From: Natrialbaceae archaeon
Lineage (GTDB): Archaea > Halobacteriota > Halobacteria > Halobacteriales > Natrialbaceae
Length of the DNA stretch: 18,142 bases
Direction of reading: 5' to 3'
NCBI GenBank assembly: GCA_003552325.1
Contig: PUKM01000130.1
Span: forward strand, 1-18,142
A program made the position numbers and the translations under genes. Positions 1-7,243 of the stretch are shown in pieces. Below the pieces are notes generated by a model that made no database searches, was not told the DNA's origin, and was given only the letters and a program-made list of their open reading frames with translations. The first letter of the stretch is position 1; every line of letters starts with the position of its first letter.

Positions 1-1070
1 AGGGACACGACGGCGTCAGCGGCGAACGCGAGAGCTACCACGGCCAGTGATCCGAAGAGGGACTCGAGTGCCGGGGCGTACACAGCCAGCGCCGCTGCGA
101 TGGCAACCAGGAGTGTGGCTGCGAGCCCAACGGTGGAAACGGCCCTGTGTCCATCCGTGACGGAAGGGAGGTCGGCTTCCGGGTTCAGGACGTACGCCCC
201 ACGCTTCTCGAGACGAACCCCGAGAGCAGAGGCGAGCGTCGCCATTGGCCACCCCGAGTTTGGGGAAGCTGGCACGCGTGCCCACTCTCTGGCTGCCACG
301 AGCGAGCCTGGTCGAAAGGCTGCGAGGGCGAGACACAACGCCGTGATTCGTGCCGGGAGGTACATGACGGCGTCGTCGAGGCGGGCACTCGCCGTCCCGA
401 TGGGCTTCGACCGGTAGCCGAGCATCGAATCGAGCGTATTTACCGCCTTGATCCAGGCCGCTGCTGCTGCGGCCAGTGGGAGGGAAATCGGTGCAAGGAG
501 GGCGAACGGCAACAATGTCGAGGCGAATCCATCGGCGAGGTTTTCGGCCGCACTCTCGATGGCTGCCGATCGGATTTCGGGAGCCGATAGATCGCCCGTC
601 TCGCGCCCGACGAGCCCGCGTGCTTCCGCTCGAGCGTCCTCGAGGTCAGACCCCATTCTATCGACGACCCGTCCATCGCCAGACGCAATGGTGCCGCCAC
701 CGTCAGTGACCGACCCCCCACGGTGTTCGCCACCCGTTGCATCGATTACCGCTCGAGTGAGGTCCAACAACATGCGGAGGCTCATCGTGAGAAAGAGCAC
801 GATCGCGGCCAGGGCGGCTCCGAGAGTGGGGTAGATGGCGAACCCGGCGGCGACCGTTAGACCAACAACGGTGGCCGCGATGAGTGGGAGGACGATAGCG
901 ATGACGCCACCGATCAGTTGGGTTATTCGGCGGCTCTCGCTCCACTCGCGATCGACAGCAGCGACGAGTGTGCCGAACCAGGCGACCGGGTGTACCTGCC
1001 GCGGTGGTTCACCGATCAGTAGGTCGAGGCTGAACGCCAGCCCGATGGCTGCGAGTGTGGAAAGCGTCAT
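1..1070 (-). CDS. cbiB: Adenosylcobinamide-phosphate synthase CbiB (3' end cut by window edge)
   Basis: This membrane enzyme amidates adenosylcobyric acid with (R)-1-amino-2-propanol (or its phosphate) in the late steps of cobalamin synthesis. 356 codons are visible from the ATG at 1068-1070, and the frame is still open at base 1, so the C-terminus is outside the window. Family signatures are clear: DLLIGEPPRQVHPVAWFG near residues 16-33, an AENLADGF segment around 175-182, NTLDSMLGY at 211-219, the ARLDD and PAR elements at 229-241, SPNSGW at 269-274, and hydrophobic helices throughout. A Ser/Gly/Asp-rich insertion of about 25 residues (roughly 112-138) breaks the usual sequence. The ATG overlaps the TGA of the upstream HAD gene as ATGA, so translation is probably coupled. 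Identity is confident; the exact length is unknown. Confidence 0.93.
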   Translation of the reverse strand, partial: MTLSTLAAIGLAFSLDLLIGEPPRQVHPVAWFGTLVAAVDREWSESRRITQLIGGVIAIVLPLIAATVVGLTVAAGFAIYPTLGAALAAIVLFLTMSLRMLLDLTRAVIDATGGEHRGGSVTDGGGTIASGDGRVVDRMGSDLEDARAEARGLVGRETGDLSAPEIRSAAIESAAENLADGFASTLLPFALLAPISLPLAAAAAAWIKAVNTLDSMLGYRSKPIGTASARLDDAVMYLPARITALCLALAAFRPGSLVAAREWARVPASPNSGWPMATLASALGVRLEKRGAYVLNPEADLPSVTDGHRAVSTVGLAATLLVAIAAALAVYAPALESLFGSLAVVALAFAADAVVS

Positions 1071-1741
1071 CGGTGGTCGCCCTCCGATGGCTCCTCGGTG
1101 TGATCGCTGGCTGGCGACGCGTGTATCGCCTCGAGGCGCGACGGAACTGCCTCGAGGGGTGTCTCCGAAAGTAAGATCGCCGTTCCGCCGATCGCAGTAA
1201 TGCCGCCATCGGTTCGAGGATCATCGCCGACATGTATCAGTGATGAGACCGGGACCTCGAGCTGTGTTGCCGTTATCTGGAATATCTCCGGGGCTGGTTT
1301 GCGCCAGCCACAGGCGACGCTCGAGACGATGACGTCGAAATCGGTTCGTGACAGGTCCGAGCGGATGAGCGTCCGGCCCACCAGTTCCGGGACGCTACAG
1401 TTCGAACAGAGGGCCACCGGGCCGTACGATTTTGCCGCCTCGAGGGCCTCGCGAGCGCCGTCTCGCGTCTCGACGACCGGGTCGAATGCCGCGATGACGG
1501 CTCGTCTCACGACGTTCCCCTCCCACTCGACGCCGGCATCGGCGAGTGCTCGACTGACGTGGGCCGGCAACGGGATTTCGGCACCTGCCGGTGCATCGAC
1601 GGTGGGCCGACGATATCGGTCGTCCCAGTCGTTGGTGACTGACACGCCGCGCTCCTCGAGTTCGTGGGCGATCGCCGTCGCTGGATCGTCCGTTCGATCG
1701 ACGGAAACGAGCGTGCCAAAGAGGTCGAACGAGACTGCCAC
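1067..1741 (-). CDS. HAD-superfamily hydrolase in the carS-cbiB operon
   Basis: A 224-residue HAD hydrolase with all four motifs: motif I FDLFGTL with Asp6 as the likely nucleophile, motif II Ser113 (SNCS), motif III Lys148 (WRKPAPEIF), and motif IV GDDPRTD with Asp174 and Asp179. The residue two after the nucleophile is Phe8, where classical HAD phosphatases have Asp, so phosphatase activity cannot be assumed. I chose the GTG at 1739-1741 because motif I then starts at residue 5. A longer reading from an ATG at 1831 would overlap the end of carS by 44 bases and adds a low-quality N-terminus. It lies 46 bases after carS and overlaps cbiB as ATGA, so it is probably co-transcribed and may serve cobalamin assembly. 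The substrate is unknown. Confidence 0.85.
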   Translation of the reverse strand: MAVSFDLFGTLVSVDRTDDPATAIAHELEERGVSVTNDWDDRYRRPTVDAPAGAEIPLPAHVSRALADAGVEWEGNVVRRAVIAAFDPVVETRDGAREALEAAKSYGPVALCSNCSVPELVGRTLIRSDLSRTDFDVIVSSVACGWRKPAPEIFQITATQLEVPVSSLIHVGDDPRTDGGITAIGGTAILLSETPLEAVPSRLEAIHASPASDHTEEPSEGDHR

Positions 1742-1787
1742 GTTCGAGTGAGTGTGACAAGAGACCTTGAGCGTGACGGAGCGACCC

Positions 1788-2333
1788 TCACCAGGGCTCG
1801 TTCTTGAGCCCGAGTTTGTACGCGATGACATTGGTCAACACGTGCAGAATCGGTGTCAGGACGACGATGACGACCAGCACCTCGAGGGTAAACCACTCGA
1901 AAAACCACTCCGTGGCGAGGAGGGCAACCAGTGGCAACGAAACGACGACGAAATCGAGCTGATCGACACCGGGGAACATCGCGCCCCGGTTACGTCCGGT
2001 TCGACGCTTCAGGAACGAGGCTAGGATATCACCGAGCATGGCCCCGCCGGCGAGTCCCAGTGCAGCCAGTGGCGGGAACCCCGGGAGTGTCAGGCCCAGT
2101 GCACTGCCCACGTCATCGCCAATCATGGTGAGTAATCCAGCCAGTGCAAGGCCTGCCAGGATACCAGCCGCAGTGCCTCGCCAGGTCTTTCCATCGCCCA
2201 GTACCCGTTTGCCGCCCCACTCCGCGCCGCCGTCGATAGGCCGACCACCGCCGGCGAGGACGGCTGCGTTGTTCGGCACGTACGCCGGTAACATGAGCCA
2301 GAACGCGACTAGGATGGTCTCGAGTATTGCCAT
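1788..2333 (-). CDS. carS: CDP-2,3-bis-(O-geranylgeranyl)-sn-glycerol synthase (CDP-archaeol synthase)
   Basis: CarS transfers CMP from CTP to unsaturated archaetidic acid, giving the CDP-activated lipid used for all archaeal polar head groups. The 181-residue protein is almost all membrane helix, with the family's diagnostic motifs: PAYVPNNAAVL near residues 16-26, GGGRPIDGG at 28-36, the RVLGDGKTWRG loop around 43-53, a GGAMLGD plus SFLKRR stretch near 95-111, and FPGVDQLDFV close to 119-128. Length matches the archaeal family. It is first in a minus-strand cluster with the HAD gene and cbiB. No strong TATA box is visible upstream, only an AT-poor TTAAG-like element about 30 bases before the start, next to an inverted repeat. 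Confidence 0.93.
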   Translation of the reverse strand: MAILETILVAFWLMLPAYVPNNAAVLAGGGRPIDGGAEWGGKRVLGDGKTWRGTAAGILAGLALAGLLTMIGDDVGSALGLTLPGFPPLAALGLAGGAMLGDILASFLKRRTGRNRGAMFPGVDQLDFVVVSLPLVALLATEWFFEWFTLEVLVVIVVLTPILHVLTNVIAYKLGLKNEPW

Positions 2334-2360
2334 GTCGGCCCCGATGTGCTAATCCGGCTT

Positions 2361-2374
2361 AACCACTTGTGGTT
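2361..2374. promoter_or_regulatory. Inverted repeat between carS and proline dehydrogenase
   Basis: AACCAC-TT-GTGGTT is an inverted repeat with perfect 6-base arms and a 2-base centre. It lies in the divergent intergenic region, 28 bases upstream of the carS start and about 47 bases upstream of the proline dehydrogenase TATA box. Its position suits an operator acting on carS, but one short palindrome could arise by chance. Confidence 0.3.
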
Positions 2375-2419
2375 CACAATCTGTGTGTTACCGTGGCCCT
2401 GGGAGGGAATCAGAACCCC

Positions 2420-2430
2420 CTAAATATTCG
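2420..2430 (+). promoter_or_regulatory. TATA-like promoter of proline dehydrogenase
   Basis: CTAAATATTCG is an AT-rich box in GC-rich surroundings, centred about 24 bases before the ATG at 2448. Initiation at or just before the start codon would give a leaderless mRNA, the common haloarchaeal arrangement. No Shine-Dalgarno sequence is present before the ATG, which fits. Confidence 0.55.
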
Positions 2431-2447
2431 GGGACAAATATTGCACT

Positions 2448-3284
2448 ATGATTCCGCCCATCGCGAGTCGCTTCGTCGCCGGGGAGTCACCGGCTACGGC
2501 CCTCGAGCACGTCCGATCACTCAATGACCGAGAGATCAAGGCGATCCTCAACTTGCTCGGTGAACACTACGATACCCGCGCTCCTGCGGCATCGGACGCC
2601 GCCGAGTATCGAGCGCTCATCGACGACATCGGGACGTCTGACCTCGACGCCTGTATCTCGGTCAAGCCCTCACAAATCGGCCTCGACCTCGGTGATGACG
2701 TATTTCGGGAGTTCCTCGAGGAAATCGTCGAGTCCGCCGTCGAGCAGGAGGTCTTCGTCTGGATCGATATGGAAGACTACACCACGACGGACGTGACTCT
2801 CGACGCCTACGAGGACCTGGCCCGTGAACACGGTGACCTCGTCGGCGTCTGTGTCCAGGCAAATCTCAGGCGCACGCGCGAGGACCTCGAGCGACTGGCA
2901 CCACTTCCGGGGAAGGTGCGCTTAGTAAAGGGAGCGTACAACGAGCCGTCCGCCGTCGCCTACACGGACAAGGCGACCGTGAACCAAGTGTACAAGGAGT
3001 TGATCGAGTACGCGTTCGAACACTTCGACGATGGGGTCGCAATCGGCAGCCACGATCCGGAGATGATCGAACACGCGACCGCGCTCCACGACGAACACGG
3101 CACGGATTTCGAGGTACAGATGCTTATGGGCGTTCGCGAAGAGGCCCAGGAGGAACTCGCAGCCGACTACGAAATGTGGCAGTACGTCCCGTATGGCAGT
3201 CGGTGGAAGTCGTACTTCTACCGGCGTGTCATGGAACGGAAAGAAAACCTGTTCTTCGCGCTGCGAGCGATCGTTGGGCGATAG
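2448..3284 (+). CDS. Proline dehydrogenase (monofunctional)
   Basis: An FAD enzyme that oxidises L-proline to 1-pyrroline-5-carboxylate, the first step of proline catabolism. The 278-residue protein is a single PRODH TIM barrel. Motifs include SVKPSQIGL (71-79), DMEDY (107-111), VQANLRRT (136-143), RLVKGAYNE (158-166), IGSHDPEM (199-206) and EVQMLMGVRE (222-231). The C-terminal helix carries YGSRWKSYFYRRVMERKEN, where Arg259, Arg260 and Glu263 match the substrate-carboxylate Arg pair of PutA-type enzymes. It is not fused to P5C dehydrogenase, and no such gene lies nearby, so the second step must be encoded elsewhere. A TATA box about 24 bases upstream suggests a leaderless transcript. A DUF502 gene follows after a short gap. 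Confidence 0.93.
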   Translation: MIPPIASRFVAGESPATALEHVRSLNDREIKAILNLLGEHYDTRAPAASDAAEYRALIDDIGTSDLDACISVKPSQIGLDLGDDVFREFLEEIVESAVEQEVFVWIDMEDYTTTDVTLDAYEDLAREHGDLVGVCVQANLRRTREDLERLAPLPGKVRLVKGAYNEPSAVAYTDKATVNQVYKELIEYAFEHFDDGVAIGSHDPEMIEHATALHDEHGTDFEVQMLMGVREEAQEELAADYEMWQYVPYGSRWKSYFYRRVMERKENLFFALRAIVGR

Positions 3285-3321
3285 AGGAACGCTGATTACC
3301 CCGTAGTGTGACGTGCTGTAC

Positions 3322-4086
3322 ATGACGTCCTGGAAGCGGGATTTCGCGAGTGGGCTCATCGTACTCGGCCCGATCCTCGTGACGCTCTATATTCTCTACT
3401 GGCTCTATGGGCTCATCGCTGGGATGACGCCGGGATTGATCCTCGATGCCGACGTTCTCGAACCGGTGATCCCGGATGGGGCGTTCGATGGGGCTGCCAG
3501 AACCCGCGAGCAGGTCGCTCAATTCCTCAGAGTGGTCGTCGTGTTGACCGTCTTCGTTATTTTGACGCTCTCGATGGGGTACTTGATGCGAACCACGGTT
3601 GGGGGGTTAGTCGAGCGAATTCTCGACAACCTGGCGAATCGGGTGCCAGGGCTTCGAGTTGTTTACAACGCCTCGAAGATGGCCGCTGAAACCGCCTTTG
3701 GCGAACAGGAGTCGTTACAGACCCCAGTCAAACTCGAGACCTGGGACGGGCTTCGAATGACGGCATTTAAAACCGGAAAGACGACCGACGATGGGCGCGA
3801 GGTGCTGTTTTTACCGACGTCGCCGAACATCACGACGGGGTTCGTCATCGAGGTCGAATCACATCGAACCACCGAACTCGATGAAGACGTCGAAGAAGCG
3901 CTCACTCGAGTGCTGAGTGCTGGCTTCGGCGATGCAGAACGCGAGCGCGGCATGGACGCCGGCATCTCGATCGACGTCGTCGACGAACGGATCGCTGGGT
4001 TGACTGGACCTGCTGAGGAGCAGGGAGACGAGACTCGGTCACAGTCAGGCACCAAGCGTACGGGGACCGACTCGAGTGAGGGGTAG
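3322..4086 (+). CDS. DUF502 family membrane protein
   Basis: A 254-residue protein of the DUF502 family, whose biochemical role is unknown to me. Two membrane helices are visible, at about residues 10-32 and 66-89, followed by the family segment VPGLRVVYNASKMAAETAF and a soluble beta-rich domain containing VLFLPTSPNITTGFVIEV. The last 25 residues are polar and look disordered. I chose the ATG at 3322, giving MTSWKRDFASG, over a GTG nine bases upstream, because family members typically start just before this basic stretch. It begins 37 bases after the proline dehydrogenase stop on the same strand, so co-transcription is possible, but a functional link is not evident. Confidence 0.85.
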   Translation: MTSWKRDFASGLIVLGPILVTLYILYWLYGLIAGMTPGLILDADVLEPVIPDGAFDGAARTREQVAQFLRVVVVLTVFVILTLSMGYLMRTTVGGLVERILDNLANRVPGLRVVYNASKMAAETAFGEQESLQTPVKLETWDGLRMTAFKTGKTTDDGREVLFLPTSPNITTGFVIEVESHRTTELDEDVEEALTRVLSAGFGDAERERGMDAGISIDVVDERIAGLTGPAEEQGDETRSQSGTKRTGTDSSEG

Positions 4087-4173
4087 GGCCACACCGGGTC
4101 ACTCGAGACTGGCGAGACGTCCCCCTCGGATGGATCCCCAGGAGTCCTTCTCGATACCCGTACCCCTTTTCTG

Positions 4174-4392
4174 TCACTCTCGCTCGTCGTCGAAGGAATC
4201 CTGTGCCATAATCTCCTCGAGACCGGGTGCCCGTCGCCTGACCACCAGTAAGACGACACCAATGAGGATTGCCGGAATCACGATCATGGCGACGAAAATA
4301 AAGAGAACCACGGTGAGATCCGGCATGCCCGGTAAGAATCCAAGCGTGCCCACTATGATCATACGCAGGTTTCGGTGAGAGCTCACAAACAT
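4174..4392 (-). CDS. Small single-helix membrane protein, hypothetical
   Basis: A 72-residue ORF with a long hydrophobic stretch (roughly residues 24-50) followed by RRR and a short acidic tail, as expected for a one-helix protein with a cytoplasmic C-terminus. The start is uncertain. The ATG at 4392 has a GGGGAG element eight bases upstream, while an internal ATG at 4362 would give a 62-residue form beginning directly before the hydrophobic part. It lacks the FGxxKxP hinge of TatA, so I do not call it Tat. It follows the amidohydrolase gene on the same strand after about 100 bases and converges with the DUF502 gene; the 87 bases in between hold no gene. I do not recognise the family. Confidence 0.55.
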   Translation of the reverse strand: MFVSSHRNLRMIIVGTLGFLPGMPDLTVVLFIFVAMIVIPAILIGVVLLVVRRRAPGLEEIMAQDSFDDERE

Positions 4393-4489
4393 GTTTGGGT
4401 CTCCCCTTCAGTTTCAGAGCCTGACCGATAGGCGAAGTAAACGGGAGCTGAGCGGGGTGGATCGGGCGTTCACTACGATGATCGACGCA

Positions 4490-5368
4490 TCAAAGCCCGA
4501 GGAATGCTTCGGCGTTTTCCCAGAGGACTTTTCGCTGCACTGCTTCGGGGAATTCGAGCGCGCCAAACTGCTCGAGCCAGGGCTCGGGCTCGAGCATCGG
4601 ATAATCGGTGCCGAACATGACCTTGTCCTGGAGCAGCGTTTTGGTGTAGTGGAGCACCTGGTCGTCGATGTACTTCGGCATCCAACCCGAGAGGTCCATG
4701 AAGACGTTTCCTTTTTGTTGGCACATAGCCAGCTGTTCACGCTCCCAGGGAAAGGCCGGATGGGCGATGAGGATCTGGAGCTCCGGAAAGTTCGCTGCCA
4801 CGTCGTCGATCAACAGTGGATTGCCGTACTTGATTTTGAGTCCACGACCGCCAGGGGCACAGGCACCGAGGGTCGAGTTGCCGCCATGGAAGACGACCGG
4901 AACGCCCAGGTCTTCGATGGTCTCCCACAGGGGTTCGTGTTCGGGGGCCGATGGATCGAATCCCTGGGCGATCTGTTGGAATTTAAACCCGGTGAGGTCG
5001 AGGTCTTCGACACACCGAATCGCTTCTTCCACACAGTCGTCTTTCAGGGGGTCTACGGATCCAAAACCAACAAAGAAATCGGGGTGGTCGTCCCGGACAG
5101 CGGCGACGTAGTCGTTTGGCACCGGCGGGTTTCCGGTATTCGTTTCGGCGTCCCACCCGAGTAACACCGCCTTCCCGACGCCTGCGGCGTGGTATTCCTC
5201 GATCATGTTCTCATAGGTGTCCGTCTCGAGGGAGGCTCCAAATCGATCCGCGGCATCCTGCATCATTTCCCCGCCCGCATCGTGTAAAAACTCGCTCGTC
5301 GGCTGGTGTGCGTGGGTGTCAATTGCTCGCGGCCTATCCGCGCGCTCGAGGACGGTCGGCTGTGTCAT
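4490..5368 (-). CDS. Amidohydrolase-2 family metal-dependent hydrolase or decarboxylase
   Basis: A 292-residue TIM-barrel protein of the amidohydrolase-2 (ACMSD/gamma-resorcylate decarboxylase-like) family. Metal and active-site candidates sit where expected: HAH at 19-21 on strand 1, Lys129 in GFKFQQ, His161 in VVFHGG, His203 in LIAHPAFPW and Asp255 in FGTDYPM. These suggest a single metal ion and C-C or C-N bond cleavage of a small carboxylated substrate, but the substrate cannot be read from sequence. I chose the ATG at 5366-5368 over an upstream ATG at 5440, because the extra 24 residues are Arg-rich and unlike the family, and because a TATA-like box sits about 26 bases before 5368. It is transcribed away from the hflX region. 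Confidence 0.85.
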   Translation of the reverse strand: MTQPTVLERADRPRAIDTHAHQPTSEFLHDAGGEMMQDAADRFGASLETDTYENMIEEYHAAGVGKAVLLGWDAETNTGNPPVPNDYVAAVRDDHPDFFVGFGSVDPLKDDCVEEAIRCVEDLDLTGFKFQQIAQGFDPSAPEHEPLWETIEDLGVPVVFHGGNSTLGACAPGGRGLKIKYGNPLLIDDVAANFPELQILIAHPAFPWEREQLAMCQQKGNVFMDLSGWMPKYIDDQVLHYTKTLLQDKVMFGTDYPMLEPEPWLEQFGALEFPEAVQRKVLWENAEAFLGL

Positions 5369-5389
5369 AATTGATGATCGACGAAGGTG

Positions 5390-5399
5390 GTAAAAATTG
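5390..5399 (-). promoter_or_regulatory. TATA-like promoter of the amidohydrolase gene
   Basis: Read on the minus strand the box is CAATTTTTAC, about 22-31 bases before the ATG at 5368. It fits a leaderless archaeal promoter and supports the shorter start. On the plus strand the same bases could also act as a weak promoter toward the small ORF and hflX. Confidence 0.45.
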
Positions 5400-5572
5400 C
5401 GACGGTTTCGGGTCGGTGTTGCCGAGAGAAGCCACCTCATCGAGAAGCGATAGATCTCGATGACCGTGAACGGTTACCATACACGCCACGGGATTCAAGA
5501 CCGTGCCCTGCGTATGACAGGGTATGTCGACGAGCGAGCGAACGGAGGTGGCGGGCCGACACCCCTGAGCTG

Positions 5573-5809
5573 ATGAGGAGGGATGGGTTCACGTCGGTCC
5601 CTCGAGGGGAGAACGAGTGGACCCAACGCCTGTGGATACACCCTCATTGGGCATTTCGGTTTCGACCAGCCACACCGGAGGAGAGAACGCGCCTCGAGCA
5701 ATGGTGGCGTGACACCCTCGATGCTGGCCTCAGTAGTGCCATCCACCGCGTATTGCAACCCGTCTTCGAGCACCACCTGCCAGCTAGTAGCCACCCTACA
5801 CGATCATGA
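5573..5809 (+). CDS. Possible small hypothetical protein coupled to hflX
   Basis: A 78-residue ORF from the ATG at 5573, in a frame open from a GTG at 5387. I do not recognise it. Residues 15-50 look protein-like, with several Trp residues and a charged amphipathic helix (EERTRLEQWWRDTLDAG). Its TGA overlaps the hflX ATG as ATGA, the stop-start coupling used elsewhere in this window, which is the main argument that it is real. Against it: no clear promoter, codon third positions only moderately GC-rich, and its best Shine-Dalgarno-like sequence (GGAGGTG near 5546) about 20 bases too far upstream. If it is not a gene, bases 5369-5805 hold nothing I can name except the two promoters; 5400-5572 shows no feature either way. 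Confidence 0.35.
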   Translation: MRRDGFTSVPRGENEWTQRLWIHPHWAFRFRPATPEERTRLEQWWRDTLDAGLSSAIHRVLQPVFEHHLPASSHPTRS

Positions 5810-7137
5810 GCCAACAGACACGTGCGACACCCGAGGACACCGCTGGGGAGACGACCGCGATCATCGCCAAACGCGTCGATTCCGGCGTTCCGGACACCGA
5901 GGAGATTACGGATTTGGCTCGAGCCGCTGGCTACACTGTCGTAGGCGAAGTGACCCAGTCGAGACGAGCCGACCCGGCGCTCCAGTTTGGTGAAGGAAAG
6001 GCAAACGAGCTCGCGACGAAGGTCAGGCGTCGAGAGGCCACGACCGTCATCTTCGATAACCGGCTCGGCCCCTACCAGACGTACAACCTCGGCCAACTCC
6101 TCCCCGAGGGCGTGGCGGTCATGGATCGCTTTACCCTGATCCTCGAGATCTTCGGCCAGCGGGCCCAGACACGAAAAGCCCAGCTGCAGGTCGAGTTAGC
6201 CGAACTTCGGTACGAACTCCCACGCGTCGAGGCGAAAGTCAGTCTGGCCAGACGTGACGAGCATCCCGGGTTCATGGGCCTCGGTGAGTACGACGAAAGC
6301 CGCGAACGGGACATCAAAGCACGGATTAGCCGGATCAACGACGAACTCGAGCAGATCGAACGGACCGAGGAACAACGTCGCGAACGACGGCGGGATTCCG
6401 GCTTCGACCTGGTCGCGCTCGCGGGCTACACCAACGCTGGAAAATCCACGCTCCTCAGGCGGTTAGCTGTCGACCTCGAGGTCGACGAGAACGAGGACCA
6501 GCACCCGGACCTCGACGCGACAGCCGAGTCTCAGGACCGGTTGTTTACGACCCTCGGGACGACCACACGCAGGGCCGATATCGAGCCGCGGAACGTCCTC
6601 GTGACGGACACGGTTGGATTCATCAGTGACCTTCCACACTGGCTGGTCGAATCGTTCAAGTCGACGCTCGATTCGGTCTACCGGGCCGACCTCGTCTTGC
6701 TGGTGGTCGACGTCAGCGAACCCGTCGAGGAGATTCACGAGAAACTGGTGACGAGTCACGACACGCTCTACGAGCGAAACGAGGCCCCCATCGTCACCGT
6801 ATTGAACAAAATCGATTGCGTCGATGAAGACGAACTGGCTGAAAAACGGGCCGCGTTGGCCGGGCTCGCTCCAGATCCGGTCGCCGTCAGTGCCAGTACC
6901 GGCGAAAACGTCGAGACCTTGCTCGAGCGAATCGACGACGAGTTACCCGACTGGGAACACGAACGGCTCGTCTTGCCGATGACCGATGAGACCATGAGCC
7001 TCGTCTCCTGGATCCACGATCACGCCCACGTGGACGAGGTGACCTACGGGGACGAAGACGTGCTCGTCAATTTCGAGGCCCGCCCTGCTATCATTTCACG
7101 GGCCCGTGCTCGAGCGAGTGAGTTGCTCGCGTCGTGA
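5806..7137 (+). CDS. hflX: GTPase HflX
   Basis: A ribosome-associated GTPase of the HflX family (443 residues). Bacterial HflX splits stalled or stressed ribosomes; an archaeal role on the large subunit is inferred. The N-terminal HflX domain (about 18-125) includes the conserved FGEGKANEL and IFDNRLGPYQTYNL segments, followed by a Q/R-rich helical linker with RRDEHPGFMGLGE near 149-161. The G domain has G1 GYTNAGKST (207-215), the G2 Thr region LGTTTRR (250-256), G3 DTVGF (268-272), G4 NKID (334-337) and G5 SAS (362-364). About 20 acidic residues inserted after G1 (223-243) are unusual against bacterial homologues and may be a haloarchaeal surface adaptation. Its start overlaps the small upstream ORF. 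Confidence 0.95.
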   Translation: MSQQTRATPEDTAGETTAIIAKRVDSGVPDTEEITDLARAAGYTVVGEVTQSRRADPALQFGEGKANELATKVRRREATTVIFDNRLGPYQTYNLGQLLPEGVAVMDRFTLILEIFGQRAQTRKAQLQVELAELRYELPRVEAKVSLARRDEHPGFMGLGEYDESRERDIKARISRINDELEQIERTEEQRRERRRDSGFDLVALAGYTNAGKSTLLRRLAVDLEVDENEDQHPDLDATAESQDRLFTTLGTTTRRADIEPRNVLVTDTVGFISDLPHWLVESFKSTLDSVYRADLVLLVVDVSEPVEEIHEKLVTSHDTLYERNEAPIVTVLNKIDCVDEDELAEKRAALAGLAPDPVAVSASTGENVETLLERIDDELPDWEHERLVLPMTDETMSLVSWIHDHAHVDEVTYGDEDVLVNFEARPAIISRARARASELLAS

Positions 7138-7176
7138 CCATCTCATTGCTTGCCAGTCGTCTGGACGCAGCTCTGA

Positions 7177-7202
7177 CCGGTGGCTGCGTACGACGCCACC
7201 GG
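7177..7202. terminator. GC-rich hairpin downstream of hflX
   Basis: CCGGTGGC and GCCACCGG form a perfect 8-base inverted repeat around a 10-base loop, starting 40 bases after the hflX stop. There is no following T-tract, so it does not look like a classical intrinsic terminator. It may mark the 3' end of hflX mRNA or contribute to the control region of the following thiolase gene. Confidence 0.35.
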
Positions 7203-7205
7203 GAT

Positions 7206-7228
7206 CCTCATCTTATAAATGGATGAGG
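7206..7228 (+). promoter_or_regulatory. Thiolase promoter: TATA box inside an inverted repeat
   Basis: The TATA box TTATAAAT (7213-7220) is centred about 27 bases before the ATG at 7244, giving a probable leaderless transcript. It is enclosed by a perfect inverted repeat, CCTCATC at 7206-7212 and GATGAGG at 7222-7228. A dimeric regulator bound here would block TBP/TFB access, so repression of the thiolase-DUF35 operon is the simplest inference. Confidence 0.6.
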
Positions 7229-7243
7229 TAACTCTATCCGCAC

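Noticed and set aside
448..834. Plus-strand ORFs opposite cbiB, and other short frames in 16-1200
   Set aside because: Translation of the minus strand gives a continuous CbiB protein with diagnostic motifs, which explains the region; it is easily missed because the frame runs off the window edge.
4174..4392. Small membrane protein as a TatA component
   Set aside because: It lacks the FGxxKxP hinge and amphipathic helix of TatA; only the single hydrophobic segment is similar.
4391..5164. Plus-strand ORF (257 codons) opposite the amidohydrolase gene
   Set aside because: The minus-strand protein has complete family motifs; this antisense frame has none and is a shadow of high-GC coding sequence.
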